From Arthrobacter pascens (lineage in GTDB: Bacteria; Actinomycetota; Actinomycetes; Actinomycetales; Micrococcaceae): 48,569 nt of DNA. The notes under the pieces were generated by a model. It had not been told where the DNA came from. It did no database searches and saw only the letters and a list, made by a program, of their open reading frames with translations. Positions 34,186-43,024 of this stretch are shown here, in pieces (the first letter of the stretch is position 1; the number at the start of each line of letters is the position of its first letter). Both the position numbers and the translations under genes were made by a program. The DNA lies in assembly GCF_017052465.1 (NCBI RefSeq), contig NZ_JAFHKT010000104.1, positions 1 through 48,569 on the forward strand, written 5' to 3'.

Positions 34186-35490
34186 ATGAGAAAAACAGTC
34201 CGCACGTCCATCGCCACGGCGGCAGCCGTGGCCCTGCTGGCCCTCACCGCCTGCGGAAGCGCCACCGAATCCGCCGCCCCGGCGGCGGCCGGCCCCTACG
34301 CGGCCCCCGCGAAGGACATCACCGCCACCATCTCCGTCTCGAACTGGGGCGATCCGGGAGACAAAGCCGTGTACGACGGCGTCGCCGAGCGTTTCAAGGA
34401 GAAGTACCCGAACGTGACGGTGAACAACAACTTCACTCCCATCACCACGTGGACGGAATACGTCAACAAGCTCGTCACGCAGGCCGCTGCCGGCCAGGCC
34501 CCGGACGTCATCAACATCGCCACCGAAGGTGTGGAGCTGGGCCTGGCCAACGAGCTGTTCACTCCCCTGGACGGCTTCCTCAAGAACGACCCCGAGGCAG
34601 CGTCCCTGCGCAAGGACATCGACCCGAAGCTGCTCGAAGGGTTCAGCAAGGACGGCTCCACCTACCTGATGCCCAACACCTTCAACACCATGGTGATCTA
34701 CTACAACACCAAGATGTTCGAGGCGGCCGGCATCGAACGGCCCAGCGACGACTGGACCTGGGACGAGTTCCTGGCGATCTCCAAGAAGCTGACCACGGGC
34801 TCGGGCGCGAACAAGGTCTACGGCTTCGCCATGCCGTACTACTCCTTTGGCATCACCCCGTGGCTGTACTCGAACGGCACGTCGATGATGAGCGATGACC
34901 TGGAGACCGCCCAGCTGACCGACGAGAAGGTCAAGGAAACCGTGGGCTGGGTGCGCGACCTTGTCACCGAACACGGAGTGTCGCCGCAGCCCAAGGGATC
35001 GGACCCCTACCAGCTGTTCCCCGCCGGCAAGGCAGCCATGACCGGCGCCGGCCACTTCGTCACCGGCGGCTTCGAAAAGGCGGGCTTCTCCGACTACGAC
35101 ATCCTCCCGTGGCCGAAGGGAACCACCAAGTCCACGGTCTTCGGCGCCGGCGCGTTCGCCGTCTCCAAGACGTCCAAGAACCAGGAACTTTCCTGGGAGT
35201 TCATCAAGATGCTCACCGACCAGCAGACGCAGAAGCAATGGGCCGACGCCGGCGCCGCCGTTCCGTCCACCAAGACTGCCGCTTCATCGCCGGAGTTCCT
35301 GTCCTCCCCCAAGCACGCGGCGGAGTATTACAACTCCCTCTCCTACGCCAAGCCGGTAGCGGCCCCGCGCGCCTACAACGTGCTCGATCCGGCGTTCATG
35401 CGGGCCATGGACGAGATCATGTCCGGTCAGGACATCGGCTCTTCACTGGAAAAGGCCCAAAAGGATGTTGAGGAGGCGTTGCAGCAGTGA
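34186..35490 (+). CDS. ABC sugar-binding lipoprotein
   Basis: A 434-residue extracytoplasmic binding protein of the family 1 (carbohydrate) type. Signal peptide with lipobox LTAC (Cys23), then a typical two-lobe fold (ATISVSNWGDPGDKAVYDGVAERF, YYNTKMFEAAGIERPSDDWTWDEF, GKAAMTGAGHFVT). It delivers its oligosaccharide to the two downstream permeases. GCAAAGGAG precedes the ATG. Its stop overlaps the first permease start (GTGA). With the neighbouring GH172 and GH32 enzymes, the ligand is most likely a fructose-containing oligosaccharide. Confidence 0.92.
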   Translation: MRKTVRTSIATAAAVALLALTACGSATESAAPAAAGPYAAPAKDITATISVSNWGDPGDKAVYDGVAERFKEKYPNVTVNNNFTPITTWTEYVNKLVTQAAAGQAPDVINIATEGVELGLANELFTPLDGFLKNDPEAASLRKDIDPKLLEGFSKDGSTYLMPNTFNTMVIYYNTKMFEAAGIERPSDDWTWDEFLAISKKLTTGSGANKVYGFAMPYYSFGITPWLYSNGTSMMSDDLETAQLTDEKVKETVGWVRDLVTEHGVSPQPKGSDPYQLFPAGKAAMTGAGHFVTGGFEKAGFSDYDILPWPKGTTKSTVFGAGAFAVSKTSKNQELSWEFIKMLTDQQTQKQWADAGAAVPSTKTAASSPEFLSSPKHAAEYYNSLSYAKPVAAPRAYNVLDPAFMRAMDEIMSGQDIGSSLEKAQKDVEEALQQ

Positions 35491-36443
35491 CTCTGACCGC
35501 CCCCCAAACGCAGCTGCCGCCCGCGCCCCCCTCGGGGCGCGGGGGCGGCCCCGGGCACCGCAGCGCGGCCCGCCGTCGGGAAGCCCTCACCGGATACATG
35601 TTCACGGCACCCACCGTCATCGGGTTCCTGGTTTTCGTCCTCGGCCCGCTGGTGGCCGCCCTCTACCTGAGCCTCACCAAGTACAACATCCTCACGGCAC
35701 CCAAGTTCGTCGGCCTCGACAACTACGTCCGCATGTTCCGGGACGAACGGCTGGCCACCACCTACGGCAACACGGTCCTCTACGTCGGCGCCGCCGTCGT
35801 CCTCATCAACGGCTTCGCGCTCCTGTTCGCCGTCCTGATCAACCAGCGCCTCCCCCGGGCCCTGACGTACGTCTTCCGCTCGGCGTATTTCTTCCCCTAC
35901 CTGGTGGCCCTGGTGTACGTGTCCATCATCTGGCAGGCACTGTTCCAGAAGGACACCGGCATCCTGAACTACTACATCACCGCGATGGGCGGCGAACGGA
36001 TCGACTGGCTCAACAGCTCGGAGTTCTCCAAGGTCTCCGTGATCATCGTGGACACCTGGCGGAACGTGGGATTCGCCATGCTGATCTTCGTGGCGGCCCT
36101 GCAGGAAGTCCCCAAGGACATGGTGGAGGCCGCCCGCATGGACGGCGCCAACGAATGGCAGGTCTTCCGCCGGATCACCCTTCCGATGATCAGCCAGGCA
36201 ACGTTCTTCAACATCACCATCACCATCATCGGCGCGTTCCAGATCTACGAATCGATCATCGTGCTCACCAGGGGCGGCCCGGGCGATGCCAGCCGCAGCG
36301 TGGTGATGTACATCGCGGAAGTTGCCTTCAACAAGTTCGATATGGGCTATGCCTCAGCCATCGCGGTCACGCTGTTCGTGATCATCATGCTGGTGACGCT
36401 GGTGCAGTTCCGCCTCAGGAAGTCATGGGTGAACAATGAGTAA
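35487..36443 (+). CDS. ABC sugar permease, MalF-type
   Basis: A 318-residue inner-membrane permease with six predicted helices. The EAA loop, EAARMDGANEWQVFRRITLP, is the docking site for an ATPase. Disordered Pro/Gly-rich N-terminus (about 1-30). GTG start overlaps the stop of the binding protein gene, with GAGGAGG upstream. The next permease overlaps by 8 bp. No ATPase gene is present in the locus, so a shared MsiK-like ATPase encoded elsewhere is expected. Confidence 0.92.
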   Translation: MTLTAPQTQLPPAPPSGRGGGPGHRSAARRREALTGYMFTAPTVIGFLVFVLGPLVAALYLSLTKYNILTAPKFVGLDNYVRMFRDERLATTYGNTVLYVGAAVVLINGFALLFAVLINQRLPRALTYVFRSAYFFPYLVALVYVSIIWQALFQKDTGILNYYITAMGGERIDWLNSSEFSKVSVIIVDTWRNVGFAMLIFVAALQEVPKDMVEAARMDGANEWQVFRRITLPMISQATFFNITITIIGAFQIYESIIVLTRGGPGDASRSVVMYIAEVAFNKFDMGYASAIAVTLFVIIMLVTLVQFRLRKSWVNNE

Positions 36444-37323
36444 CGCCAACGTCTCTGTCCTCCCGTCCCGCCCGGGTACCGGAAAAACCGTACGACGGCG
36501 GCCCGGCGTCGGGAAATCCGTTTCCGTTGCGCTGCTGGTCATCGGCGCGGTGGGAATGATCGCCCCCTTCCTCTGGATGTTCACCACGTCGCTCCGGGAC
36601 GCCAGCCACGCCTACGACCTGCCGCCCCAGTGGCTGCCCACGGAATGGGACTGGTCCAACTACGCGGGGGCTGTCAGCGGGCCGGTGCCGATCCTGAAAA
36701 ACATGTTCAACAGCGCGGTCATTGCCATCGCCGTCAGCATCGGCATGATCATCACGGCGCCGATGGCCGGCTACGCCTTCGCCAAGCTGGAATTCCCCGG
36801 CCGCAACTCCATCTTCGTGGGATTGCTGTCCTCGCTGATGGTTCCGGCGCAGGTGACCATCATTCCGCTGTTCCTGCTGATGAGGACCTTCGGCCTGCTG
36901 GACAACCCGCTCAGCCTGATCCTGCCGGGCATCACCGGAGCGCTGGGCGTCTTCCTGCTGCGGCAGTTCTTCCTCGGGCTGCCGCAGGAAATCATCGACG
37001 CCGCCCGCATGGACGGCGCCACCGCCTGGCAGACCTACCGGCTGATCGCGCTGCCGCTGGCCAAGAACGCCGTGAGCACTCTGGGTGTGATCACGTTCCT
37101 GGGCAGCTGGAACGCCTACTTCGCGCCGTCGATCTTCCTCAACAGCACGGACACCGCCACCCTGCCGCTGGGCCTGGTCCTGATGCTCGGCCCGTACGGC
37201 GCCGGCAACGTGGCCCAGGTCATGGCCGCCACCACCATCGCCATCGCACCGGCCCTCATCGTCTTCCTCGTGGCCCAGCGGTGGATCATCGCCAGCCTCA
37301 CCCAATCAGCCGTCAAGGGCTAA
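36436..37323 (+). CDS. ABC sugar permease, MalG-type
   Basis: A 295-residue permease with six helices. EAA loop: DAARMDGATAWQTYRLIALPL. The characteristic opening is LLVIGAVGMIAPFLWMFTTSLRD. It overlaps the previous permease and pairs with it to form the membrane channel of the importer. A 39-bp gap with AGAAAGAAAGG leads to the GH172 gene. Confidence 0.92.
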   Translation: MSNANVSVLPSRPGTGKTVRRRPGVGKSVSVALLVIGAVGMIAPFLWMFTTSLRDASHAYDLPPQWLPTEWDWSNYAGAVSGPVPILKNMFNSAVIAIAVSIGMIITAPMAGYAFAKLEFPGRNSIFVGLLSSLMVPAQVTIIPLFLLMRTFGLLDNPLSLILPGITGALGVFLLRQFFLGLPQEIIDAARMDGATAWQTYRLIALPLAKNAVSTLGVITFLGSWNAYFAPSIFLNSTDTATLPLGLVLMLGPYGAGNVAQVMAATTIAIAPALIVFLVAQRWIIASLTQSAVKG

Positions 37324-37362
37324 CCACCAACTCTTCCTTACAGAAAGAAAGGCAACACCACC

Positions 37363-38727
37363 ATGGCTTCATCGCCCCGCTCCGGCCTGCTCTCGAGCCT
37401 GACCAAGCTCTCCACCGCCCGCACGGCCCGCTCCTCCAGCTGGGACCAGACCGGCCGCAACCGCGACAACTGGATCGTCATGCCCGGGGAGGAACGCGTC
37501 CTGGCGGACATCGAGGGTCCGGGTGCCATCACGCATATCTGGATGACCCAGTCGTGCCGGATCCAGCCGGGCCCCGGCCAGATCTCCCCGGAACTGGTGG
37601 GCGTGCCGATGCTCGAAATCCACAACGCCCTCGGCGTCAGCTGGGAAGTGGTGGACCCGGACTACTACCGCAAGATCGTCATCAGGATGTACTGGGATGA
37701 CCAGGAGACCCCGAGCGTGATCGCGCCCCTGGGTGACTTCTTCGGCCTGCTGAACTCCCTGTCCGGTTCCTACGATTCACTGCCGCTCTCCGTCTCAGCC
37801 AAAGAGGGGGAACTGAACACGTTCGGCGGCAGCGCGGCGTTCAACAGCTACTTCGAGATGCCCTTCAACTCCCGGGCCCGCATCACCGTCGAAAACCAGA
37901 ACGACATCCCCTACCTGCAGTACTTCTACATCGACTATGAGCTCTACACCGAGCCCCTGCCGGAGGACACCGCCTACTTCCACGCCCACTGGCGCCGGCA
38001 GAAGCCCAACGCCGGCTGGGGCCCGGACCTGCAGACCAACAGCATCGAGGTGGCCATCCCCAACCTCTCCGGCGAGGACAACTACGTGGTCCTGGAGACC
38101 GAGGGCCAGGGGCACTACGTGGGCTGCAACCTTGCGGTGCGCCACTTCCAGGGCTCCTGGTGGGGCGAGGGGGACGACATGATCTTCATCGACGACGACA
38201 CCTGGCCGCCCAGCCTGCACGGCACTGGCATGGAGGACTACTTCGGCCACGCCTGGGGCATGCAGCACAACGCCTTCCTCATGAACGGCACGATGGTCCA
38301 CGAGGAAAATGTGCCGGGCTTCCACCACAGCTACCGCTTCCACATGACGGATCCCATCAGGTTCCAGAAGCGCATCAAGGTCACGTTCGAGCACGGCCAC
38401 GCCAACCACCTCTCCGATGATTGGTCCTCCACCGCCTACTGGTACCAGACCCTCCCCTCCCCCGTGCTGGACATCGACGCCGTGGAGGAGCGCCTGCCGC
38501 TGCGGCCGCGTGACCAGGTGGAAGAACGCCCCCTGCCGGACCTGTCGCCGGCCCAGCAGGCCGCCCGTGACGCCTCGTCCGCGCGGATGACGCAGTTCAC
38601 CGAAACGCGCGACGCGGTCCGGAACGAGCGCAGGGCAGAAATTGACGAGTGGGAGAGGGCCAACGCCGAGCAGGCGCGGGAGGTCCGGCAGCGGTTCCTG
38701 GCCGCCAGCAGCGTCCCGGTCCCCTAA
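37363..38727 (+). CDS. GH172 (DUF2961) glycoside hydrolase, putative difructose-anhydride or fructan enzyme
   Basis: A 454-residue protein of the DUF2961/GH172 family. Characterised members are a difructose dianhydride I synthase/hydrolase and exo-acting alpha-furanosidases; the fold is a double beta-jelly-roll trimer. Family blocks visible: DIEGPGAITHIWMT near 50, LNSYF-like FNSYFEMPFNSRARITVEN about 160-180, WWGEGDDMIFIDDD (Glu269) and GTGMEDYFGHAWG (Glu291), then FHHSYRFHMTDPIRF. Glu269 and Glu291 are my candidates for the catalytic acids, since two Glu residues about 20 apart in this region serve that role in the family. The last ~60 residues (from about 393) are a highly charged helix not typical of the family core. 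No signal peptide, so it acts on imported sugar. Confidence 0.87.
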   Translation: MASSPRSGLLSSLTKLSTARTARSSSWDQTGRNRDNWIVMPGEERVLADIEGPGAITHIWMTQSCRIQPGPGQISPELVGVPMLEIHNALGVSWEVVDPDYYRKIVIRMYWDDQETPSVIAPLGDFFGLLNSLSGSYDSLPLSVSAKEGELNTFGGSAAFNSYFEMPFNSRARITVENQNDIPYLQYFYIDYELYTEPLPEDTAYFHAHWRRQKPNAGWGPDLQTNSIEVAIPNLSGEDNYVVLETEGQGHYVGCNLAVRHFQGSWWGEGDDMIFIDDDTWPPSLHGTGMEDYFGHAWGMQHNAFLMNGTMVHEENVPGFHHSYRFHMTDPIRFQKRIKVTFEHGHANHLSDDWSSTAYWYQTLPSPVLDIDAVEERLPLRPRDQVEERPLPDLSPAQQAARDASSARMTQFTETRDAVRNERRAEIDEWERANAEQAREVRQRFLAASSVPVP

Positions 38728-38771
38728 CCGATCAAGCAGCCATCTCCAGCAGCCAGCACAGAAGGATCAGC

Positions 38772-40130
38772 ATGAACGCGCACGAACCCCGCCCCGCTCT
38801 CCACTTCACCGCCGCCGAAGGCTGGATCAACGATCCACTCGGCGTGACCTGGAAGGACGGCCAGTACCACCTCTTCTACCAGTACGTTCCCGGCCGCACC
38901 ACGTGGGCCTCCAACTGCCACTGGGGCCACGCCACCTCCCCGGACATGATCGCCTGGACCGAGCAGGGTGTCGCCGTGGCTCCCGGGGAAGGGGACGACG
39001 GCGTCTGGTCAGGTTCCATCGTCACCGGCACCGATGGTGCCGCCACCATGTTCTACACGTCGGTCACCGAGCCGGACATCGGCGTCGGCACCGTCCGCAC
39101 GGCCACCCCGGACGACGCCTCCTGGACCACGTGGACCAAGGGCACGAAGCTGATGACCGCGCCGGACCTTGGCGTGGTGGCCTACCGGGACCCGTTCGTT
39201 TTCCGCGACGGGGACCAGTGGCGCATGTTCGTGGGCGCCGGGCTGGAGGGCGGAACCGCCGCCGCAGTTTCCTACAGTTCCCCGGACCTTTCGCGGTGGA
39301 CGCTGGACGGCGTTGCCGCGCAGCGCAACGGCACGGAGACGGACCGTGTTTGGACCGGCACCATGTGGGAATGCCCCCAGCTGTTTGAGATCGGCGGCTC
39401 CCACGTCCTGGTCACCTCCATCTGGGAGGACGACGTGCTGCACTATGTGGCCTACGGTGTGGGCAGCTACTCCGGCGGAAAGTTCACCGCCCGGTCCTGG
39501 GGGCAGCTCAGCTTCGGCAAGAGCTACTACGCTCCGTCCTTCTTCCGGGACAAGGACGGCGCGCCGTCGCTGATCTTCTGGGTCCGCGGCGTGGTCAGCC
39601 CCGAGGGGCAGTGGGCCAGCGCGCTCAGCATTCCGCACACGCTGACCCTCGACGGCGACACCCTGGTGGCCACCCCGCACGCCGACCTCGCCACGTACTC
39701 CCAGCCGGGCCACCTGGAGCACGTGGGCGGCTCGGTTTTCGAGACAGTGCTCGACGGCGGCGCGGACCTGCGGTGCACCGTCACCGCCGCGGCGGTTATC
39801 CACCTGGCCACCCTAGACGGGCCCTTGGCCACCCTCCGACACGACGGGGAGGGCCTCCGCGTGACGGCTGCCGGGAACGCCGACTTCGCCTACGCGTTCC
39901 TCCCGGCGGACGAGGGGTCCGAACTGCGGGTGATCATCGACGCCGGCGTGCTGGAACTGTCCGGCCGGAAGGGAATCATGGCGGTCCCGCTGCCCATCGT
40001 GGACTCGCCGGTGACGCTGACCGTGAGCGGCGCCGCCGGCACGCCCCTGCTCAGCATGATCACCGGGCCGGCCGCTCGCGCGGAGGACTTGCACCTGGCT
40101 GCCACATCCCTGCCGTATCTTCTCGGGTAG
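38772..40130 (+). CDS. GH32 beta-fructofuranosidase/levanase-type hydrolase
   Basis: A 452-residue GH32 enzyme. Catalytic signature residues are in place: nucleophile Asp21 in WINDPLG (usual WMNDPNG), Asp140 in YRDPF (transition-state stabiliser) and acid/base Glu200 in WECPQLF. A five-bladed propeller followed by a C-terminal beta-sandwich (about 330-452) is the expected GH32 layout. No signal peptide, so it cleaves imported oligosaccharides such as sucrose, inulin or levan fragments, or the product of the GH172 step. Last gene before the terminator at 40139-40185. Start ATG after GAAGGATCAGC. Confidence 0.92.
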   Translation: MNAHEPRPALHFTAAEGWINDPLGVTWKDGQYHLFYQYVPGRTTWASNCHWGHATSPDMIAWTEQGVAVAPGEGDDGVWSGSIVTGTDGAATMFYTSVTEPDIGVGTVRTATPDDASWTTWTKGTKLMTAPDLGVVAYRDPFVFRDGDQWRMFVGAGLEGGTAAAVSYSSPDLSRWTLDGVAAQRNGTETDRVWTGTMWECPQLFEIGGSHVLVTSIWEDDVLHYVAYGVGSYSGGKFTARSWGQLSFGKSYYAPSFFRDKDGAPSLIFWVRGVVSPEGQWASALSIPHTLTLDGDTLVATPHADLATYSQPGHLEHVGGSVFETVLDGGADLRCTVTAAAVIHLATLDGPLATLRHDGEGLRVTAAGNADFAYAFLPADEGSELRVIIDAGVLELSGRKGIMAVPLPIVDSPVTLTVSGAAGTPLLSMITGPAARAEDLHLAATSLPYLLG

Positions 40131-40138
40131 TACCGGCA

Positions 40139-40185
40139 CCCCTGCGGCCGTGAATCTTCCGGCGTGAAGGTTGCGGCCGCAGGGG
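40139..40185 (+). terminator. terminator of the fructan operon
   Basis: Perfect 12-bp arms, CCCCTGCGGCCG and CGGCCGCAGGGG, with a 23-base loop, begin 9 bp after the GH32 stop codon. No U-tract. Confidence 0.65.
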
Positions 40186-40275
40186 AGCCGCACTCGCCCG
40201 CCCGGCGCCAGCGTGCATTGTCTTACCCCCGGGCAGGCCCTACCGTGAAGAGACGGTCGGCCGAAGCAGGTGCGC

Positions 40276-41874
40276 ATGCGAAAGAGTCCCTGGTCATCGC
40301 GCTTCATGCTGTCGTGCTTCCTGGCGGTTGCCGTTCTCTGCGGTTTCACGCTGCCGGCAGACGCCGCCGGAACGCCGGCGTCTGCCGCCGTCGGAAGCCC
40401 GGCTGCAGAACCAGTCATCTCCGACCAGGCATTCGAGGCGGTGGACACCTTCCTCCGAGAGCAGATCAGCGCCCTGGGGATTCCGGGCGTCGCCATCGTC
40501 GTCGTCAAGGACGGCGTCCAGGTGCACTCCGCCGCGTTCGGCCGCGCCGATGACTCGGGGCGGCCAATGACGCCCCAGACGCCGGTGCTGCTGGCGTCAA
40601 CCACCAAGTCCCTCACGTCCATCGCCGTGATGCAGCAGGTCGAGGCCGGCCGGCTCCGGCTGGACGAGCCGGTGCGGACCTACCTCCCGTGGTTTACGTT
40701 GCGGGGCAGCCGCGCTGCAGAGATCACGGTGCGCCATCTGCTCCATCAGGCCAGCGGCATGGCCTCCAAGGACACGGCCTTCGAAGCCTCGGACGCGCAG
40801 GGCCCGGAGGCCATCGAAGAAGGGGTGCGCGCCCTGTCAGCTTCCCCGCTGGCCGGAGTGCCGGGCGAAGCATTCGGCTACGCCAATGCCAACTTCAACA
40901 TACTGGGCCTGCTGGTGCAGACGGTCTCCGGCCGGCCGTTCGGGGACTATGTGGAGCAGCACATCTTGGAGCCGTTGGAGATGACCCACAGCCATCCCGC
41001 GCGTGCTGCGGCCCGTGCAGACAATGCGGCTGCCGGCTATTCACTGTGGTTCGGCGCGCTCTGGCAACAGACCGACGTGCCCGCACCCAGCACCGGAATG
41101 CCGTCCACCACCATGTACGCCTCGGCCGAGGACAAGAGCCATGAGCTGAGCGCCCTGCTCAACGGGGGCATGTACCGTGACCGCCGCATCCTCCGGCCCG
41201 AAAGCGTGGCGGCCCTGCTGGAGCCGCGGGTGCGCGTGGATGCGTCCAAGGGGTACGCCATGGGGTGGTTCACCCGGCCGCTCGTGGAGTCCGCCGCCCC
41301 TGGAGAACAGCCCGATGCGGACACCTTGCCGCTGCTCGCGGAGCATCAAGGGGAATGGGGCAATTCGCACACCTACCAGGCCGTGGTCCCCTCCTCCGGG
41401 CTCGGCGTCGCCATGGTCATCAACGCGAATGACACCTCGGCCCCGTCGCGGCTCAAGGCCATCGACACCAACGTCCTGCGGATTCTCCACGGGCAGCAGC
41501 CGGCGCCGACGGTGGTGCAGGAGGACTGGCTCCAGCGCTACAGCTGGGCCGTCTCGCTGGGACTGCTGCTGGCGGAACTGCTGAGCCTGTGGCTGGCGCT
41601 CGCCGTCCTGCTCCGGAGACCCGCCGCGGCCGGCAGCCGGTGGACGCCGTGGGCTGTGGGCCTTGGGGCGCTCGCCCTCGACGGGTTCGCGCTGTGGCTC
41701 TGCTTCATCTACGCCCCCGCCAAGTTCGACACCCACCTGGCCGTCATCGTCCGCCAGTTTCCCGACGTCGGCGTCATGCTCGTGCCCGTGTTGGCGCTGG
41801 CCCTTATCTGGCCGCTCCCCCGAACCGTCTGGCTGTTCCTCAGGATGCGGGCACGCCCACACTCCCACCGGTGA
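40276..41874 (+). CDS. beta-lactamase-fold serine hydrolase with C-terminal membrane domain
   Basis: A 532-residue class C beta-lactamase/PBP-like protein. Signal peptide (about 1-30), then the catalytic domain with SxxK Ser108-Lys111 (LLASTTKSLTS) and YxN Tyr202-Asn204 (GYANANFN). The third motif is less clear (GNSHTYQ around 350). From about residue 412, three or four transmembrane helices follow (YSWAVSLGLLLAELLSLWLALAVLL, WTPWAVGLGALALDGFALWLCFIY, VGVMLVPVLALALIWPLPRTVWLF). The catalytic domain is therefore outside, tethered to the membrane at its C-terminus. Role could be esterase, peptidase or D-aminopeptidase; antibiotic resistance is not implied. Alternative start: GTG at 40270. Confidence 0.85.
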   Translation: MRKSPWSSRFMLSCFLAVAVLCGFTLPADAAGTPASAAVGSPAAEPVISDQAFEAVDTFLREQISALGIPGVAIVVVKDGVQVHSAAFGRADDSGRPMTPQTPVLLASTTKSLTSIAVMQQVEAGRLRLDEPVRTYLPWFTLRGSRAAEITVRHLLHQASGMASKDTAFEASDAQGPEAIEEGVRALSASPLAGVPGEAFGYANANFNILGLLVQTVSGRPFGDYVEQHILEPLEMTHSHPARAAARADNAAAGYSLWFGALWQQTDVPAPSTGMPSTTMYASAEDKSHELSALLNGGMYRDRRILRPESVAALLEPRVRVDASKGYAMGWFTRPLVESAAPGEQPDADTLPLLAEHQGEWGNSHTYQAVVPSSGLGVAMVINANDTSAPSRLKAIDTNVLRILHGQQPAPTVVQEDWLQRYSWAVSLGLLLAELLSLWLALAVLLRRPAAAGSRWTPWAVGLGALALDGFALWLCFIYAPAKFDTHLAVIVRQFPDVGVMLVPVLALALIWPLPRTVWLFLRMRARPHSHR

Positions 41875-41961
41875 CTTACGCCGGAAAGCCTTGTAGTGTC
41901 GTGGCCACCGGGCGGGATGGCTGGCACGCCCCGCCGCAGAAGCCACTACCGAGGAGTGAAC

Positions 41962-42288
41962 ATGGCTGTCGACGACGACGAGGCACAGATCCTGGCCCAG
42001 TGGAGCCACCGGCTGGCGCAGGCCCTGCAGCTCTTGGACCTTGAATTCGACCAGGAACAGGTGCTGGATCTCGCCAGGACGTCGGCGCGGTCGGTGACCC
42101 ACGCCGCCGCACCGATCACCACCCTCATGGTGGGCTACGCGGCGGGACTCGCCGTCGGCAGCGGCGGGGCTGACTCCAAGGAGTCAGCCGCGGCGATCGC
42201 GCAGGCCGCCGGCACCGCGGCGCAGCTCTGTGAGGACGGGCCCGACGGCGGTCCGGCCAGCAAAGGCTGGGCGGACACCGCGCAGTAG
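41962..42288 (+). CDS. DUF6457 family protein
   Basis: A 108-residue small helical protein with the family core LDLARTSARSVTHAAAPITTLMVGYAAG. GAGGAG lies 7 bases before the ATG. In actinobacteria DUF6457 genes often lie close to molybdopterin-cofactor genes, but no such gene is near here. Function unknown; cytoplasmic. Confidence 0.75.
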   Translation: MAVDDDEAQILAQWSHRLAQALQLLDLEFDQEQVLDLARTSARSVTHAAAPITTLMVGYAAGLAVGSGGADSKESAAAIAQAAGTAAQLCEDGPDGGPASKGWADTAQ

Positions 42289-42327
42289 AAGCGGCGTCAA
42301 CCTGCCGGTTTCCGATGCACCCGGCTG

Positions 42328-42927
42328 CTAGGAAGCCCAGCCGGCCAGTGCCGCTGCCGCTTCCGGCAGCTCCGTCACGCCGTCGACGTCCAGGAAGTGC
42401 TTGGCCCCGGGAATCACCAGAGCAGGCGCTTTGAGCCTGTCGGCCAAGGACGCCGAAGCGGACGGCGGCACCAGCGGGTCGTCATCGGAGTGGATCACCA
42501 GGCGGTTCCGGATGCTGCCTGGCAGGTCCTGCAGTTCCACGTTCTCCTCGAGGTATGGGTCTAGTTCCGGCAGTGATTCGAGTTTCCCGGTGAATCCTGC
42601 AACGAGGATGATCCCGCCCAGACTCCACGGATCTGTGCGTCCGGCCAGATGCCGCAGGAGGGTAATGCAGCCCAGGCTGTGCCCGATGAGATAGGTGCGG
42701 CCGTCAACCTGGCCCACCGCATCTTCCACCGCCCCGGCCCAAGGTCCCGCGGCCGGTGCGTCACTGTCCGGCAAATCCGCCAACGTGACGTCCCAGCCCT
42801 GCGAGGCCATCCGTTGCTGCAGCCACGGGAACCAGTGGTTCTCCGTGGTGGCCCCGTAGCCGTGGACGACCACCAGGCGTGGAGGGCGGCGGGAATATGA
42901 CGCGGCGGCTTTTGTTTCTGGAGTCAT
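42328..42927 (-). CDS. RBBP9/YdeN-like serine hydrolase
   Basis: A 199-residue alpha/beta hydrolase of the RBBP9/YdeN family. The nucleophile elbow GHSLG has Ser84. Asp in HSDDDPLVP and His in PGAKHFLDVDG complete the triad, and VVVHGYGATTENHWFPWL is the family opening. The start at MTPETKAAAS is chosen; a longer frame adds 49 implausible residues. Substrate unknown; family members cleave small esters. Convergent with the DUF6457 gene. Confidence 0.87.
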   Translation of the reverse strand: MTPETKAAASYSRRPPRLVVVHGYGATTENHWFPWLQQRMASQGWDVTLADLPDSDAPAAGPWAGAVEDAVGQVDGRTYLIGHSLGCITLLRHLAGRTDPWSLGGIILVAGFTGKLESLPELDPYLEENVELQDLPGSIRNRLVIHSDDDPLVPPSASASLADRLKAPALVIPGAKHFLDVDGVTELPEAAAALAGWAS

Positions 42928-43024
42928 TCGGCAACTGTAAACCGTGCCATCAGCGTGAAGGTCAAGGGAGGTAATGAAGATGGCGTTCAAGGGACGCGGA
43001 CCTTCAAACTCCTGGTTTCGTCGA

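Noticed and set aside
40276..41874. The beta-lactamase-fold protein as an antibiotic-resistance gene
   Set aside because: It has the fold motifs but a membrane C-terminal domain and no clear KTG motif; it belongs to the large serine hydrolase group.
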